A program made the position numbers and the translations under genes. 64,000 bases of DNA from Bacteroidota bacterium (GTDB lineage: Bacteria; Bacteroidota; Bacteroidia; Flavobacteriales; Flavobacteriaceae), in NCBI GenBank assembly GCA_023387965.1, contig JAEWHE010000040.1, positions 1 to 64,000 on the forward strand, written 5' to 3'. This document shows, in pieces, positions 52,532-62,622 of this stretch; the first letter of the stretch is position 1; each line of letters starts with the position of its first letter. Below the pieces are notes generated by a model. That model did no database searches and was not told the DNA's origin. It worked only from the letters and a program-made list of their open reading frames with translations.

Positions 52532-54727
52532 ATGCCCCGAAATAGAATAATTTTACTATTAATCTTCTTTTTTGTCACCATCATGTTCGCTCAAAAAGAA
52601 GATTCAATAGCCCGACACGAAGTTTATGCCTTAATTCTTGAAGCCGATCATTTACTTGAAGATTCTAAAATCAGTGAATCGCTCGAGACTTCAAAAAAAG
52701 CGCTAAACATGGCTTATAGCACAAATCAACTTGATTTCGTTGCAATGGCGTACAATACTATTGCCGGTTGTCATGAAAATCTTTCTGAAATTGACAAAGC
52801 ATTAGAATACTATTATAAATCACTTCATTATGCAGAAATAAGCCAGAATGACCTAGTAAAAGATTGGGCAAATAACAATATTGGAAACATTTATAATTTT
52901 GATAAAAAAAACTATGCGAAAAGTATAGAATATTATCAAAAATCATTGGCAATTTCGACCAAACAAAAAGACACTTTGTCCATACTTTTTACCAAACTCA
53001 ATCTTTCTTGGGCCTATTTTAACTTAAAAAAAACAGACCAAGGTTACGAGCATCTGAAATTCGTAGAAGAAAATTTAAGTAAATATTATGATGAACAAAG
53101 CCATGTAATATTTCATACACTTTATGGAATTTATTTTAGCCAAACCTACCAGCCCGACAAAGCCGATCAAAGTTTTAAAAAAGCAATTTTTTATGGCAAA
53201 CGGCTCCCTAATTTGGTTCCGCTCGCGGACGCTTACGAAGCTTATTCTAAACATTTGTATCAAAATAAAAGGTTCGAAGAAGCTTATACTGCAAAAGTGC
53301 AGTTTACCCAAATCAAACAAACTCTTTTTGATAAAGAAATTCTCAAAAACGCAAATTTTTTGAGCATGAAAATTGAACTAGAAGAATCTAAACGCGAAAT
53401 TTCGAAAATAGAATCAGAAAATATCCTTAAAGACCAAACCATAAATTACACTAGAACGATTACAATATTAGCACTTTCGACCATCATCGTCTTATTACTT
53501 TTGTTTTTTAATTTTTACAAAAACAACAACTACAGAAAAGACGTAAACATTGAATTAGTAAAACAAAACAGCGAACTCGAACTCGCTCGCAAAAAAGCAG
53601 AAGAGGCAGCAGTTTTAAAACGACAATTTATTTCCACTATTTCACATGAAATTCGAACTCCGTTATATGGCGTAGTTGGAATCACTGATTTGATATTAGA
53701 AGATCATCCTGAACTAGCAAATAGCTCACGTATCAATTCGCTTAAATTTTCGGGCAGATATCTACTTTTTTTGGTAGACGATTTGCTCAAAATTAATAAA
53801 ATAGATGAGCACAAGGATTTTATCGTGTATCAAACTTTTAATCTTTTGGAGCAAATACAACGTTGTGAGACAACTCTGGAATTTTTTGTGGTTTCCAGCA
53901 AAAATAAAGTCATCATAGAATGTGATCCCGCAATTCCAGAGGTTACTTTAGGAGATAAATGTAAGTTTTCGCAAATTTTGCTTAACATTTTAAATAATTC
54001 ATTGAAGTTTACGCAAAATGGAACCATTTATATTACAGCAACAATCGACAGAATAGAAGGTAAAATCTATTGGCTCGAATTTACAGTTGAAGATACCGGT
54101 TGCGGGATTGCCGAAGAAAACCAAGAAAAAGTTTTTGAAGAATTCGTACAAATCGATAGGAGAGAAGGCGGATATAAAGGAACTGGTCTTGGTTTATCAA
54201 TTGTAAAAAGACTTGTGGATTTATTGGGAGGTACTATCAAACTAGAAAGTAAGAAAAATGTTGGAACCAAAATTGCCTTTACCTGTCCGTTTATCTACGA
54301 TATGGAAATGGCAAATGCGTACATCAATAACTTGGAGGTGGACATTACATTAGCACCTACAAAATATAAAATTTTAGTAGTGGAAGACAATAAAATCAAT
54401 CAGATTGTTACTCAAAAAAATGTAGAGAAAAACGGTCACTTATGTAAAGTCGTTGACGATGGATTTGCGGCATTAGATTTGCTCAAACGGGAAAAATTTG
54501 ACTTAATATTGATGGACATCAACATGCCGATGATTAATGGCTTTGAAACGACCAGATTAATCCGTGAAATTGATAAAAAGATACCAATCGTAGCGTTAAC
54601 TGCTTATAATAAAGAAGAAGTCGTGGATGAGGCGCGAGATGTAGGAATGAATGACGTACTCATAAAACCATTTGACCCGAAACATTTTTTTGATATGATT
54701 CACAATTATGTGGCGGTTGCAAGTTGA
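52532..54727 (+). CDS. TPR-sensor hybrid histidine kinase
   Basis: 731 residues. N-terminal signal/anchor (RIILLLIFFFVTIMFAQ), TPR repeats at about 35-270 (for example KALEYYYKSLHYAEISQNDL), one transmembrane helix (ITILALSTIIVLLLLFFNFY, about 308-330), HisKA with FISTISHEIRTPLYGVVGI (His372), an ATPase domain (ILLNILNNSLKFTQNGTIYI, VEDTGCGIAEEN, GTGLGLSIVKRL), and a C-terminal receiver with D662 (LILMDINMPMINGFE). Hybrid kinases with periplasmic TPRs are typical of Bacteroidetes. The downstream phosphotransfer partner is not in the window. Confidence 0.9.
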   Translation: MPRNRIILLLIFFFVTIMFAQKEDSIARHEVYALILEADHLLEDSKISESLETSKKALNMAYSTNQLDFVAMAYNTIAGCHENLSEIDKALEYYYKSLHYAEISQNDLVKDWANNNIGNIYNFDKKNYAKSIEYYQKSLAISTKQKDTLSILFTKLNLSWAYFNLKKTDQGYEHLKFVEENLSKYYDEQSHVIFHTLYGIYFSQTYQPDKADQSFKKAIFYGKRLPNLVPLADAYEAYSKHLYQNKRFEEAYTAKVQFTQIKQTLFDKEILKNANFLSMKIELEESKREISKIESENILKDQTINYTRTITILALSTIIVLLLLFFNFYKNNNYRKDVNIELVKQNSELELARKKAEEAAVLKRQFISTISHEIRTPLYGVVGITDLILEDHPELANSSRINSLKFSGRYLLFLVDDLLKINKIDEHKDFIVYQTFNLLEQIQRCETTLEFFVVSSKNKVIIECDPAIPEVTLGDKCKFSQILLNILNNSLKFTQNGTIYITATIDRIEGKIYWLEFTVEDTGCGIAEENQEKVFEEFVQIDRREGGYKGTGLGLSIVKRLVDLLGGTIKLESKKNVGTKIAFTCPFIYDMEMANAYINNLEVDITLAPTKYKILVVEDNKINQIVTQKNVEKNGHLCKVVDDGFAALDLLKREKFDLILMDINMPMINGFETTRLIREIDKKIPIVALTAYNKEEVVDEARDVGMNDVLIKPFDPKHFFDMIHNYVAVAS

Positions 54728-54728
54728 T

Positions 54729-55559
54729 TTATTCAAGATCTATTTCCGCGTAAACCGGCAAATGATCACTTGGATAACGACAATCTTTACTATCGCTTAA
54801 AGTGGCAAATTTGAGCACTTTTATACCTTTTTTGCTTACAAAAATATGGTCAATTCTATCTTTCACAGGTTTATTGAATTGAAAACCGCTAAAAGTTCCG
54901 TCTGGTCCGAAAGGTTTCGTCAAGCTTTTATTTTTTGCCAAATCTAATCCCACTAACATCTCCTTGATTGGCGCAGTTTCTTCTTTTAAATTAAAATCTC
55001 CCGTTAGTAAAACCGGAAGTTTTTTTGCATTAATCTCATTAATCTTTTTCAAAATTAATTTCGAACTTTCCACTCGAGCCACATCGCCAACGTGGTCAAA
55101 ATGTGTGTTGAAAACCCAAAATTTTTGTTTTGTTTTTTTATTCTGAAAGAGTCCGTAAGTACAAATTCTGTTATAAGCAGCATCCCAACCTTTCGATATT
55201 TTTTCAGGTGTTTCCGAAAGCCAAAACGTATTTTGTTCCAGCATTTTAAATTTTTTGGCATTGAAAAAAATGGCACTAAATTCACCTTTACTTTGACCTT
55301 CTCTACCAATCCCTATGAATTCGTAATTGGGTAAATTTTCTTCAATAAATTGCATTTGATGTGGCAAAGCTTCCTGAACGCCCATAAAATCTGGAGCGTA
55401 AAATTTCACTTGATCAGTTAAAAAATCGTTGCGGTTTGCCCATTTATTTTCGCCATCGCTTTCCACATCCAAACGAATATTATAACTCATAATCGTCACG
55501 TCTTGTGCGGAAATATTTTGCAAAGCTAAAAATGAAAATGCCAACAGAATTTTTTTCAT
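54729..55559 (-). CDS. Secreted endonuclease/exonuclease/phosphatase family protein
   Basis: 276 residues with a signal peptide (MKKILLAFSFLALQNISAQD). DNase I-like fold: VTIMSYNIRLDVESDGENKW, FMGVQEALPHQMQFIEENLP, WVFNTHFDHVGDVARVES, LLTGDFNLKE, and C-terminal YPSDHLPVYAEIDLE. The catalytic N, E, D, H-x-D and S-D-H residues are all present. Acts outside the cytoplasm on phosphodiesters or phosphate esters; substrate unknown. Convergent with the hybrid kinase with no room for a terminator. Confidence 0.9.
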   Translation of the reverse strand: MKKILLAFSFLALQNISAQDVTIMSYNIRLDVESDGENKWANRNDFLTDQVKFYAPDFMGVQEALPHQMQFIEENLPNYEFIGIGREGQSKGEFSAIFFNAKKFKMLEQNTFWLSETPEKISKGWDAAYNRICTYGLFQNKKTKQKFWVFNTHFDHVGDVARVESSKLILKKINEINAKKLPVLLTGDFNLKEETAPIKEMLVGLDLAKNKSLTKPFGPDGTFSGFQFNKPVKDRIDHIFVSKKGIKVLKFATLSDSKDCRYPSDHLPVYAEIDLE

Positions 55560-55596
55560 AACAGGGAAATTATTTTTTTGAGAAATCCAAAACTAC

Positions 55597-55626
55597 AAAA
55601 AACGCCGGTTAATACCAGCGTTTTTT
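55597..55626 (-). terminator. Terminator overlapping the 3' end of the DEAD-box gene
   Basis: AAAAAACGCCGGT and ACCAGCGTTTTTT form a 13-bp stem with one wobble and a 4-base loop. The stop codon of the helicase gene (55609-55611) lies in the middle of the stem, so the last codons form half of the terminator. Confidence 0.75.
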
Positions 55627-56862
55627 ATTTTTTTTAGAAGCATCAGACTTGCGTGAATTGTTTTTGCCTGAAGGGTTTTTCTTATTTCTTAAATCGGGTT
55701 TTGCCTCCGGATTTGGTTCAGTTTCTTTCCAAGGAAACGGATGATCTTTAATGGTTTTGACGTTCACTTTAATCAATTTTTGAATGTCTTTCCAATACGG
55801 TTCTTCGTCTCTTCCACAAAAAGAAATGGCAATTCCGCCGTTTCCGGCACGTCCAGTTCGGCCAATTCTGTGGACATAAGTTTCGGGAATATTGGGTAAA
55901 TCAAAATTAATTACGTGGGGCAATTGGTCGATATCAATGCCTCGAGCGGCAATATCAGTTGCAACCAAAACATCCACTTCGCGGTTTTTAAAATTATCCA
56001 AAGCGCGTTGTCTTGCACCTTGAGATTTATCGCCATGAATGGCTTCGGCAGTGACGCCATTTTTTTTCAACGCTTTTACCACGTTGTCGGCTCCATGTTT
56101 TGTTCGGGCAAAAACCAAAACGTGTTTGATATTTTCGTTGCGAAGCAAATGATACAAAAGTTTCCGCTTGTCTTCTTTTGCTACAAAATAAATTTGTTGT
56201 TGTACAGTTTCGGCAGTGGAAGAAACCGGAGTAACCGAAACATATTGTGGTTTGTTCAGAAAATTTTCGGCTAATTCTCTAATTGCCATTGGCATTGTAG
56301 CCGAAAATAAAAGCGTTTGCCGATTGGTTGGCGTCAGTTTTACAATTTTTTTGACATCGTTAATAAAACCCATGTCTAACATTTGATCCGCTTCGTCTAA
56401 AACCAAAGTATGCAAATGATCAAGATCGATAAATCCTTGTTTATGAAGGTCTAGTAATCTTCCAGGAGTGGCGATTAAAATGTCGATTCCTTTTTTCAAA
56501 ACATCTACTTGTGGCACTTGCGAAACGCCTCCGAAAACGGTAAGTTGTCTTAAATTGGTGTATTTTGCATAATTATCAAAGCTTTCGCCAATTTGTAACG
56601 CCAATTCACGAGTTGGTGTCACAACCAATGTCCTAATTTTTTTTGATTTATTAGACGAACCCACAATTTTGTGCAAATGGTTCACGATTGGGATGGCAAA
56701 CGCCGCCGTTTTTCCGGTTCCGGTTTGGGCACAACCCACTAGATCACTTCCGGATAAAATAATTGGAATCGATTTTTCTTGAATAGGAGTGGCTTCTTTG
56801 TAACCCAAATCTATAACGGCACGTTGTAAACTTTTGGATATAGATAAATCTTCGAATAGCAT
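55609..56862 (-). CDS. DEAD-box RNA helicase (RhlE-like)
   Basis: 417 residues from ATG 56862 (MLFEDLSISKSLQRAVIDLG); a GTG five codons earlier is possible but unneeded. All DEAD motifs: Q-motif YKEATPIQEKSIP, AQTGTGKTAAF, PTRELALQ, TPGRLLDL, DEAD, SATMP, ARTKHGADNVV, and HRIGRTGRAGNGG. A short basic C-terminal tail (KNPSGKNNSRKSDASKKNKK) probably binds RNA. Cold- or growth-related RNA remodelling is typical of RhlE-type proteins. Confidence 0.92.
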   Translation of the reverse strand: MLFEDLSISKSLQRAVIDLGYKEATPIQEKSIPIILSGSDLVGCAQTGTGKTAAFAIPIVNHLHKIVGSSNKSKKIRTLVVTPTRELALQIGESFDNYAKYTNLRQLTVFGGVSQVPQVDVLKKGIDILIATPGRLLDLHKQGFIDLDHLHTLVLDEADQMLDMGFINDVKKIVKLTPTNRQTLLFSATMPMAIRELAENFLNKPQYVSVTPVSSTAETVQQQIYFVAKEDKRKLLYHLLRNENIKHVLVFARTKHGADNVVKALKKNGVTAEAIHGDKSQGARQRALDNFKNREVDVLVATDIAARGIDIDQLPHVINFDLPNIPETYVHRIGRTGRAGNGGIAISFCGRDEEPYWKDIQKLIKVNVKTIKDHPFPWKETEPNPEAKPDLRNKKNPSGKNNSRKSDASKKNKKRWY

Positions 56863-56930
56863 ATTTTGAGGATGCACGTTTTTTGCGCAAGCGGCAAAGA
56901 TAGGCTTTATTTAGCAATTTATTAAATTGA

Positions 56931-56959
56931 AAAACCTCCGCATAAAATGCGAAGGTTTT
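56931..56959 (-). terminator. Terminator of the metal-efflux operon
   Basis: AAAACCTCCGCAT and ATGCGAAGGTTTT form a 13-bp stem with one mismatch and loop AAA, 31 bp downstream of the leftward CzcA-like stop at 56990. Confidence 0.8.
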
Positions 56960-56989
56960 CTGACACACGTAAAAAATGAAGAAAAAATA

Positions 56990-59900
56990 TTACGAATGTT
57001 TCTTTTTATAAGCGTAATAAAACACTTGGGGTAAAACGGTTAAAGATAAAATCATACAAATTATAATCCCGCCAACAATCATAATAGCTAAAGGTTTTTG
57101 TATTTCAGAACCCATTCCAGTTGACAAAGCAGCTGGAAGTAATCCTAATGAACCCATTAAAGCAATCATAACAACGGGTCTGATTCTACTATAAACTCCT
57201 TCTGAAATTGCGCGTTTTAAAGGCATTCCCGCTTTTAGGTTTTCTTTCATAACTCCAATTAAAACGATTCCGTCGATAGCGCTAACGCCAAATAAAATGA
57301 TAAACCCAATTCCGGCGGAAATCCCGAAAATAGTTCCTGTTACCCAAAGTGAAATAAATCCGCCGATAAATGCGTAAGGCATCGTGCTTAAAGCTAAAAG
57401 AGTGTCTTTGACGTTTCCAAAATTAAAATATAGTAAAAACATGATGAAAATGAGCACCACAGGTACAATCATTGCCAATTGCTTTGAAGCTCTTTCTTTG
57501 CTTTCAAATTCGCCAGCCCAAGTCATGGTGTTTTGCTTAGGTAATTTGACTTCTTTCGCCACTTTAGTTTGTGCTTCCGCAATAGTGCTTCCCAAATCTC
57601 TACCTTCTATGGCAAACCCGATGGCGATATAACGGCTGTTTCCTTCGCGGTAAATAAATGTAGGTCCGGTTTGATAACTTACAGTTGCAATTTCTTTTAA
57701 AGGAACTTGTTTTCCGTCCATTGTAGGAATTAATATTGTCTCAATTTTTTCTTTAGAATCTCGGTATTCTTCTAAAAATCTGAGTCTAATGTCAAAAGTT
57801 CTTTCATGTTCGTAAAAAGTAGAAGCAGCTTGTCCACCGATAGTCATGGCAATTACAGCTTGTGCATCGGCGGTTGTAACTGCGTATTTTGCCATTTGCG
57901 AATCATGTAGCTGAATCCGTAATTCGGGCAAACCGATATTTTTAAAAACATTGATATCTTCGATACCTTCGACAGTTTTAATGGAATTGGCCACTTGTCC
58001 GGCGTATTTTTCTAATTCTTCTAAATCATCGCCGAAAATTTTAATCACAAGAGGACTTTTCACTCCAGCCACATATTCTTCCACGTTGTCTTGAATGGGT
58101 TGGCTAAAGCCAAAATTAATTCCGGGATAATCGTCTAAAACATCTTTAATTTCAGCAATCAGTTCTTCTTTTGAAAGTTTTCGGCTCCATTTGCTTTCGG
58201 GTGTTAACTGAACGTTGAACTCGATATTGAAAAATCCTGTAGGATCCGTTCCATCATTTGGCCTTCCCGTTTGAGTTAGAATAAATTCTACTTCCTCAAA
58301 TTCTTGTAATTTCTTTTTCATCTCGTTAGTTAACCTTGTAGATTCCTCGAGGTGAATGCTGTTAGGCAAAGTCGCTCTGATGTAAACGGCACCTTCGTTT
58401 AATTTTGGAATAAATTCTGAACCATAAAAAGCAAATTTAACCATGCAAACTGCAAGAATTAATAAAAAGACAGCAATCGTTTGTTTTTTTCTTTTGGCAG
58501 AAAAATTAAAAAGCTTGAATAAATTTTCCCTAAAAAATCTCGAAATTTTATTTTCTTTTTCAACAATGTTTTTGGTTAACAATACTTTACACATCGCCGG
58601 AACGTAAGTAAGACTTAAAATTAAAGAACCCAATAATGCGTAACCCAGTGTAAATGCTAACGGCGAGAACATTTTTCCTTCCACTTTTTGGAACGAAAAT
58701 ATTGGCATTAATGCTACGATTAAAATAATTAAGGCAAAAAATATGTAAGTTGCCACATTCCCGATGGATTTTTTAATCAAGCCCATTTTTGACATTTTGT
58801 TGAATTTTTCCATGCCAACTTTATGCGCTTTCTTTTCGAGAGAAACAAAAACTTGTTCTACAATTACCAAAGTTCCTTCTAACAAAAGACCAAAATCTAA
58901 AGCTCCCATGGAAATTAAATTAGCCGGAAGTCCTTGAATCCTCAACATTGTGATGGCAAAGAGGAAAGACAAAGGAATAACCGAGGCTACAATTACCGTG
59001 GTTCGCCAGTTGTATAAAAAAATAAAAACAATGAGCGAAACCAGTAAAATGCCTTCAATCAGATTTTTTGTGACAGTGTGAACGGTGGTATTGACCAAAT
59101 CTGTCCGGTCGATAAACGGCACTATCTCAACGCCTTTCGGTAAAATTCTCTCGTTTAATTCGGTAATTCTTTCTTTTAGATTGGCGATAACTTCATTTGG
59201 ATTTTCTCCACGAAGCATCACAACGATTCCTTCGACTAAATCATCTTCGTCATCGAGTCCTACTTTTCCCAATCGGGGTTTTGATCCAATTGAAATTTCC
59301 GCCACATGCTTGACTAGAATTGGAGTAGAGCCTTTTACTTGAATTAAAATATTACCGATGTCTTCAATATTATCTAACAAACCGACGCCACGAACCACAT
59401 ACGCTTGATCGCCACGTTGAATCACATCGCCACCCACATTGATATTGCTTTTAGAAACGGCTTCGTAAACATCTAAAGGCGATAATCCATAATTCACCAA
59501 TTCGGTTGGATTTATGTTGATTTCATAGGTTTTTTCTTCACCTCCAAAACTTACAACATCGGCCACGCCAGGAACAGATACTAATTCGCGTTCAATGACC
59601 CAATCTTGAATAGCGGTCAATTCTTTAATGGGCAAATTTCCTTTCACGACGTATCTAAAAATTTCTCCCGTTGCTCCGTAAGGCGGTTCAATTGAAGGAT
59701 CCGTTCCTTCAGGTAAATCGATTCCGCTCAAACGATTAGAGGCATATTGTTGTGCATAAAAATCATCAACGTCATCTTCAAAAAGAACTGTCACTACCGA
59801 CAATCCAAACAGTGAAATGGATCTTACCTGAGATTTTTTAGGAATGGTATTCATTTCCTTTGAAATAGGAAGCGTCACAAATTTTTCTACTTCTTCCGCA

Positions 59901-60079
59901 CTTCTACCAGGCCATTGGGTAATGATTCTCGCACGGGTATTTGTCACATCGGGGAAAGCTTCAATTGGAGTGTGCATGTAGCTGTAAATTCCCGCGGCAA
60001 GTAAAATTCCCGTTGCAAAAAAAACAATCAGGGTGTTTTTAAGCGAAAACGCAACGAGGCTTTGAACTAATTTTTGCAT
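56990..60079 (-). CDS. CzcA/CusA-family heavy-metal efflux RND transporter
   Basis: 1029 residues from ATG 60079 (MQKLVQSLVAFSLKNTLIVF); a TTG seven codons upstream is less likely. RND architecture with twelve helices and two large periplasmic loops. HME-type features: PIEAFPDVTNTRARIITQWP, GRSAEEVEKFVTLPISKEMN, and the helix-4 charged motif ALDFGLLLEGTLVIVEQ, in which the usual second aspartate of DFG...D...E is a glutamate. Exports divalent or monovalent metal cations across the envelope using the proton gradient; which metal cannot be read from sequence. Last gene of the efflux operon. Confidence 0.92.
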   Translation of the reverse strand: MQKLVQSLVAFSLKNTLIVFFATGILLAAGIYSYMHTPIEAFPDVTNTRARIITQWPGRSAEEVEKFVTLPISKEMNTIPKKSQVRSISLFGLSVVTVLFEDDVDDFYAQQYASNRLSGIDLPEGTDPSIEPPYGATGEIFRYVVKGNLPIKELTAIQDWVIERELVSVPGVADVVSFGGEEKTYEININPTELVNYGLSPLDVYEAVSKSNINVGGDVIQRGDQAYVVRGVGLLDNIEDIGNILIQVKGSTPILVKHVAEISIGSKPRLGKVGLDDEDDLVEGIVVMLRGENPNEVIANLKERITELNERILPKGVEIVPFIDRTDLVNTTVHTVTKNLIEGILLVSLIVFIFLYNWRTTVIVASVIPLSFLFAITMLRIQGLPANLISMGALDFGLLLEGTLVIVEQVFVSLEKKAHKVGMEKFNKMSKMGLIKKSIGNVATYIFFALIILIVALMPIFSFQKVEGKMFSPLAFTLGYALLGSLILSLTYVPAMCKVLLTKNIVEKENKISRFFRENLFKLFNFSAKRKKQTIAVFLLILAVCMVKFAFYGSEFIPKLNEGAVYIRATLPNSIHLEESTRLTNEMKKKLQEFEEVEFILTQTGRPNDGTDPTGFFNIEFNVQLTPESKWSRKLSKEELIAEIKDVLDDYPGINFGFSQPIQDNVEEYVAGVKSPLVIKIFGDDLEELEKYAGQVANSIKTVEGIEDINVFKNIGLPELRIQLHDSQMAKYAVTTADAQAVIAMTIGGQAASTFYEHERTFDIRLRFLEEYRDSKEKIETILIPTMDGKQVPLKEIATVSYQTGPTFIYREGNSRYIAIGFAIEGRDLGSTIAEAQTKVAKEVKLPKQNTMTWAGEFESKERASKQLAMIVPVVLIFIMFLLYFNFGNVKDTLLALSTMPYAFIGGFISLWVTGTIFGISAGIGFIILFGVSAIDGIVLIGVMKENLKAGMPLKRAISEGVYSRIRPVVMIALMGSLGLLPAALSTGMGSEIQKPLAIMIVGGIIICMILSLTVLPQVFYYAYKKKHS

Positions 60080-60140
60080 AAAATATTTTTGGATTGCCAA
60101 TTATTTTAAGACTGGCAGTTAATCATTTTCTATTAAATTA

Positions 60141-61217
60141 TTACTTTAAGTTCTCGTATATTAGAAGCTGGTTTTTAGCAATAATTTTTTCATTTTCAGA
60201 AATTCCTTCAGTGAGAAATGTGTGGGTGAGGTTTTTTGCAGTAGTTGTAATTTGTCTGATTTCGAGGTTGCAGTCATCTTTATAAATTACAACGTAGTTA
60301 GCGTTATTGTCGAAGATGATTGCTTTAGTAGGAATAGCAATAAGAGGATCTTTAAATTTTGATTTTTTATTCAAAACAATATCCACTGACATTCCTGGCT
60401 TGAGTTTTAAGTTGGAATTTTTCATGACGATTCTGGCTTTCAAAACCCTTTCTTCAGCATCAAAAACTTGCGAAAGTGCGGTTATTTTTCCATCAAAAAT
60501 TTCGTTAGGATACGCCAAAGTTTTAATTTTAACTTCCATGTTTTCGCGAATATTTTGCATATCAGTTGCATAAACATTCACGAGTACCCAAACTTCATTT
60601 AAGTCGGAAATGGTAAACAAAGCATCACTTCCGTCAGAAATTTGCATTCCCGAACTCATATTTTTTGCCACAATAAACCCGTTTGAAGGTGCTTTTATCT
60701 GAAAAACAGACTTCTCTGAACTTGCACTATATAAAGCCAAATTGGATTGAATATTATTCAGCGACGATTGTAAAACATTGAGCTCGCTTTCCGCCTGAAT
60801 TAAATCTTTTTGCGAAGCAATGCCATCTTCGTACATTGATTTTGTTGATTCTAATTGTCTTTTTGCAACTAAAATTTGAGAAGCTAACGACTTATTTTCG
60901 GATTGTAAACTATTCAATTCCGTGCTTTTTATCTCGGCTAAAACCTGACCTTTTTTTACGTAATCACCTAATGAAAAATAAGTGTTCGTTACAACTCCGT
61001 TTATCAAGCTGGTAAATTGAATTACGTTATCGGCATTATAGGTTACGCTTCCGGTTAGCGAAAAAGATTCAGTTACAAGTTCTTTCTTAGCTTCTTCAAT
61101 GACTATTTTTTGCTTAATATCTTCGTTCAAGCAAAATTTATTGTCGGTCACAATTTTTTCTTCTTTTTGGCATGATAAAAAAGTGACAAGGGGTAAGAGA
61201 TACAAATAATATTTCAT
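60141..61217 (-). CDS. RND efflux periplasmic adaptor (CzcB-like), lipoprotein
   Basis: 358 residues. Lipobox ending at Cys16 (PLVTFLSCQKEEK). Membrane-fusion fold: barrel-sandwich halves YFSLGDYVKKGQVLAEIKST and APSNGFIVAKNMSSGMQISDG flank a helical hairpin (LASQILVAKRQLESTKSMYE). A beta-barrel with VWVLVNVYATDMQNIRENME follows. Bridges the CzcA-like pump and the TolC-like channel encoded on either side. Confidence 0.9.
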   Translation of the reverse strand: MKYYLYLLPLVTFLSCQKEEKIVTDNKFCLNEDIKQKIVIEEAKKELVTESFSLTGSVTYNADNVIQFTSLINGVVTNTYFSLGDYVKKGQVLAEIKSTELNSLQSENKSLASQILVAKRQLESTKSMYEDGIASQKDLIQAESELNVLQSSLNNIQSNLALYSASSEKSVFQIKAPSNGFIVAKNMSSGMQISDGSDALFTISDLNEVWVLVNVYATDMQNIRENMEVKIKTLAYPNEIFDGKITALSQVFDAEERVLKARIVMKNSNLKLKPGMSVDIVLNKKSKFKDPLIAIPTKAIIFDNNANYVVIYKDDCNLEIRQITTTAKNLTHTFLTEGISENEKIIAKNQLLIYENLK

Positions 61218-61240
61218 GTTAATTATAGTAAATTTAGTTT

Positions 61241-62527
61241 TTAAAGTTCCGTTCCAATTACAAACTGAAGTTCTTCGAAATTTTCGTTAAGCTCTTTTTT
61301 AGAATCGAGAATAATAGTTTTATTGTCGATGTAGGCTTCAACAAAATCAAGGTATTCAAGCATGCTGATGTTTCGTTGCGAAAAATTTTTCAGGTAATTC
61401 TCTAATAAAATATCAAGGTCATTTTCGTATTGACTGTTGATATTTTCATACATCGTTTGGGCGGTGATGAAGTTTTCGAATGTTTTAGCTACCTCATTTT
61501 TTGTCTGGATTTCTTTTGCCGCTTTTGCGTATTGGCTTTTGTCGATTTCAAATTGTGCGATCTTGATATTTCCTTGATTTCTATTGAAAAAAGGCAAATC
61601 CATCGAAAATCCGATACCTACAAAATCCGTCATAATATTTCCGCCACGGTCATAATTGATTCCAAAAGTGATGTCTGGCGTTTTTTGAGCCAACTCATAT
61701 TGATATTTCTTTTGGTTAAATTTTTCCTCTAAAATGGAGGTTTTTACATCCGGTCTATTTTCTAACGCTTTGATTGTTAAATCAGTTAAGTTGAGGTTTA
61801 CTATTTTTTGCAAATCGGGAACAAAGTGGCTGTTTTCAATCAACAAATAATTTTCGGGTGGAAGATTCATCAGCGTTTTCAACTCTTGTTGCAGTTGATT
61901 GTTTTCTCTTTGTAAATCGCTGATTTCTTTCAAAAATTCTAATTCCGAAGCTTTTAATCGGGTAAATTCGGCTTTGCTAATATTACCTTGACTTGCCTGA
62001 TTTTGATAGGCTTTGAGTAAATTTTGCATGGCATTCAATTGTTTTTTATAAACCAATTGTTTTTGCTGAACGTACTGCAAATCAGTCAAGTTATTCCGAA
62101 ATTCAATTTTTAAACCACGTAAAAAATCTTCAAAATATTGTGCTGCCATTTCTACATTTACTTTTTCCATGGCTATCAATTTTTTCCTTTTTCCTGCGGT
62201 GTAAATCAATTGTTCCAAACTCACGCCAATTTGCGAGGTTTTTCCCCAATTTCCGGAAATAGGAGGTAATTGTTCTGATTTAGCATTCGCCCACAAATTC
62301 ACTTCATCAACCTCCAATGTGGGATTTGGCCACAATTTTGCCTGAATCACTTGCGCTTCGGCTTGACTGATATTTATTTTTTCGGAAAGAAGTTGTAAAT
62401 TATTTTGTAAAAAAATGGTTTCCGCGTCTTCTCTGGAAAGTTTTAAGGTGTCTTTTTGCGTGCCAATTTGTGCTTTTGTCGAAAAGTTAAAAGCACTTAA
62501 AATGACACAAATAACAATAGTTCTCAA
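61241..62527 (-). CDS. TolC family outer-membrane channel (CzcC-like)
   Basis: 428 residues, signal peptide RTIVICVILSAFNFSTKAQ. TolC-type helical repeats: AEAQVIQAKLWPNPTLEVDE, GVSLEQLIYTAGKRKKLIAM, ALENRPDVKTSILEEKFNQK and GFSMDLPFFNRNQGNIKIAQ. The start is TTG at 62527: no ATG or GTG lies in frame between the upstream stop and the signal peptide. First gene of the czc-type operon, just behind a good promoter. Confidence 0.88.
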   Translation of the reverse strand: MRTIVICVILSAFNFSTKAQIGTQKDTLKLSREDAETIFLQNNLQLLSEKINISQAEAQVIQAKLWPNPTLEVDEVNLWANAKSEQLPPISGNWGKTSQIGVSLEQLIYTAGKRKKLIAMEKVNVEMAAQYFEDFLRGLKIEFRNNLTDLQYVQQKQLVYKKQLNAMQNLLKAYQNQASQGNISKAEFTRLKASELEFLKEISDLQRENNQLQQELKTLMNLPPENYLLIENSHFVPDLQKIVNLNLTDLTIKALENRPDVKTSILEEKFNQKKYQYELAQKTPDITFGINYDRGGNIMTDFVGIGFSMDLPFFNRNQGNIKIAQFEIDKSQYAKAAKEIQTKNEVAKTFENFITAQTMYENINSQYENDLDILLENYLKNFSQRNISMLEYLDFVEAYIDNKTIILDSKKELNENFEELQFVIGTEL

Positions 62528-62548
62528 TGTGAATAATTTTTATCACTG

Positions 62549-62578
62549 CAAATTTATTTTACAAAAATTACAGCCAAA
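62549..62578 (-). promoter_or_regulatory. Promoter of the metal-efflux operon
   Basis: On the minus strand TTTG (62575-62578), 18-bp spacer, TAAATTTG (62549-62556): an excellent Bacteroidetes promoter. The predicted start is about 15 nt before the TTG start codon, so the leader is very short. Confidence 0.7.
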
Positions 62579-62622
62579 TTTGACTCACATTAAAAGTTGG
62601 TTAATCTAAAATTAGAAAACGA

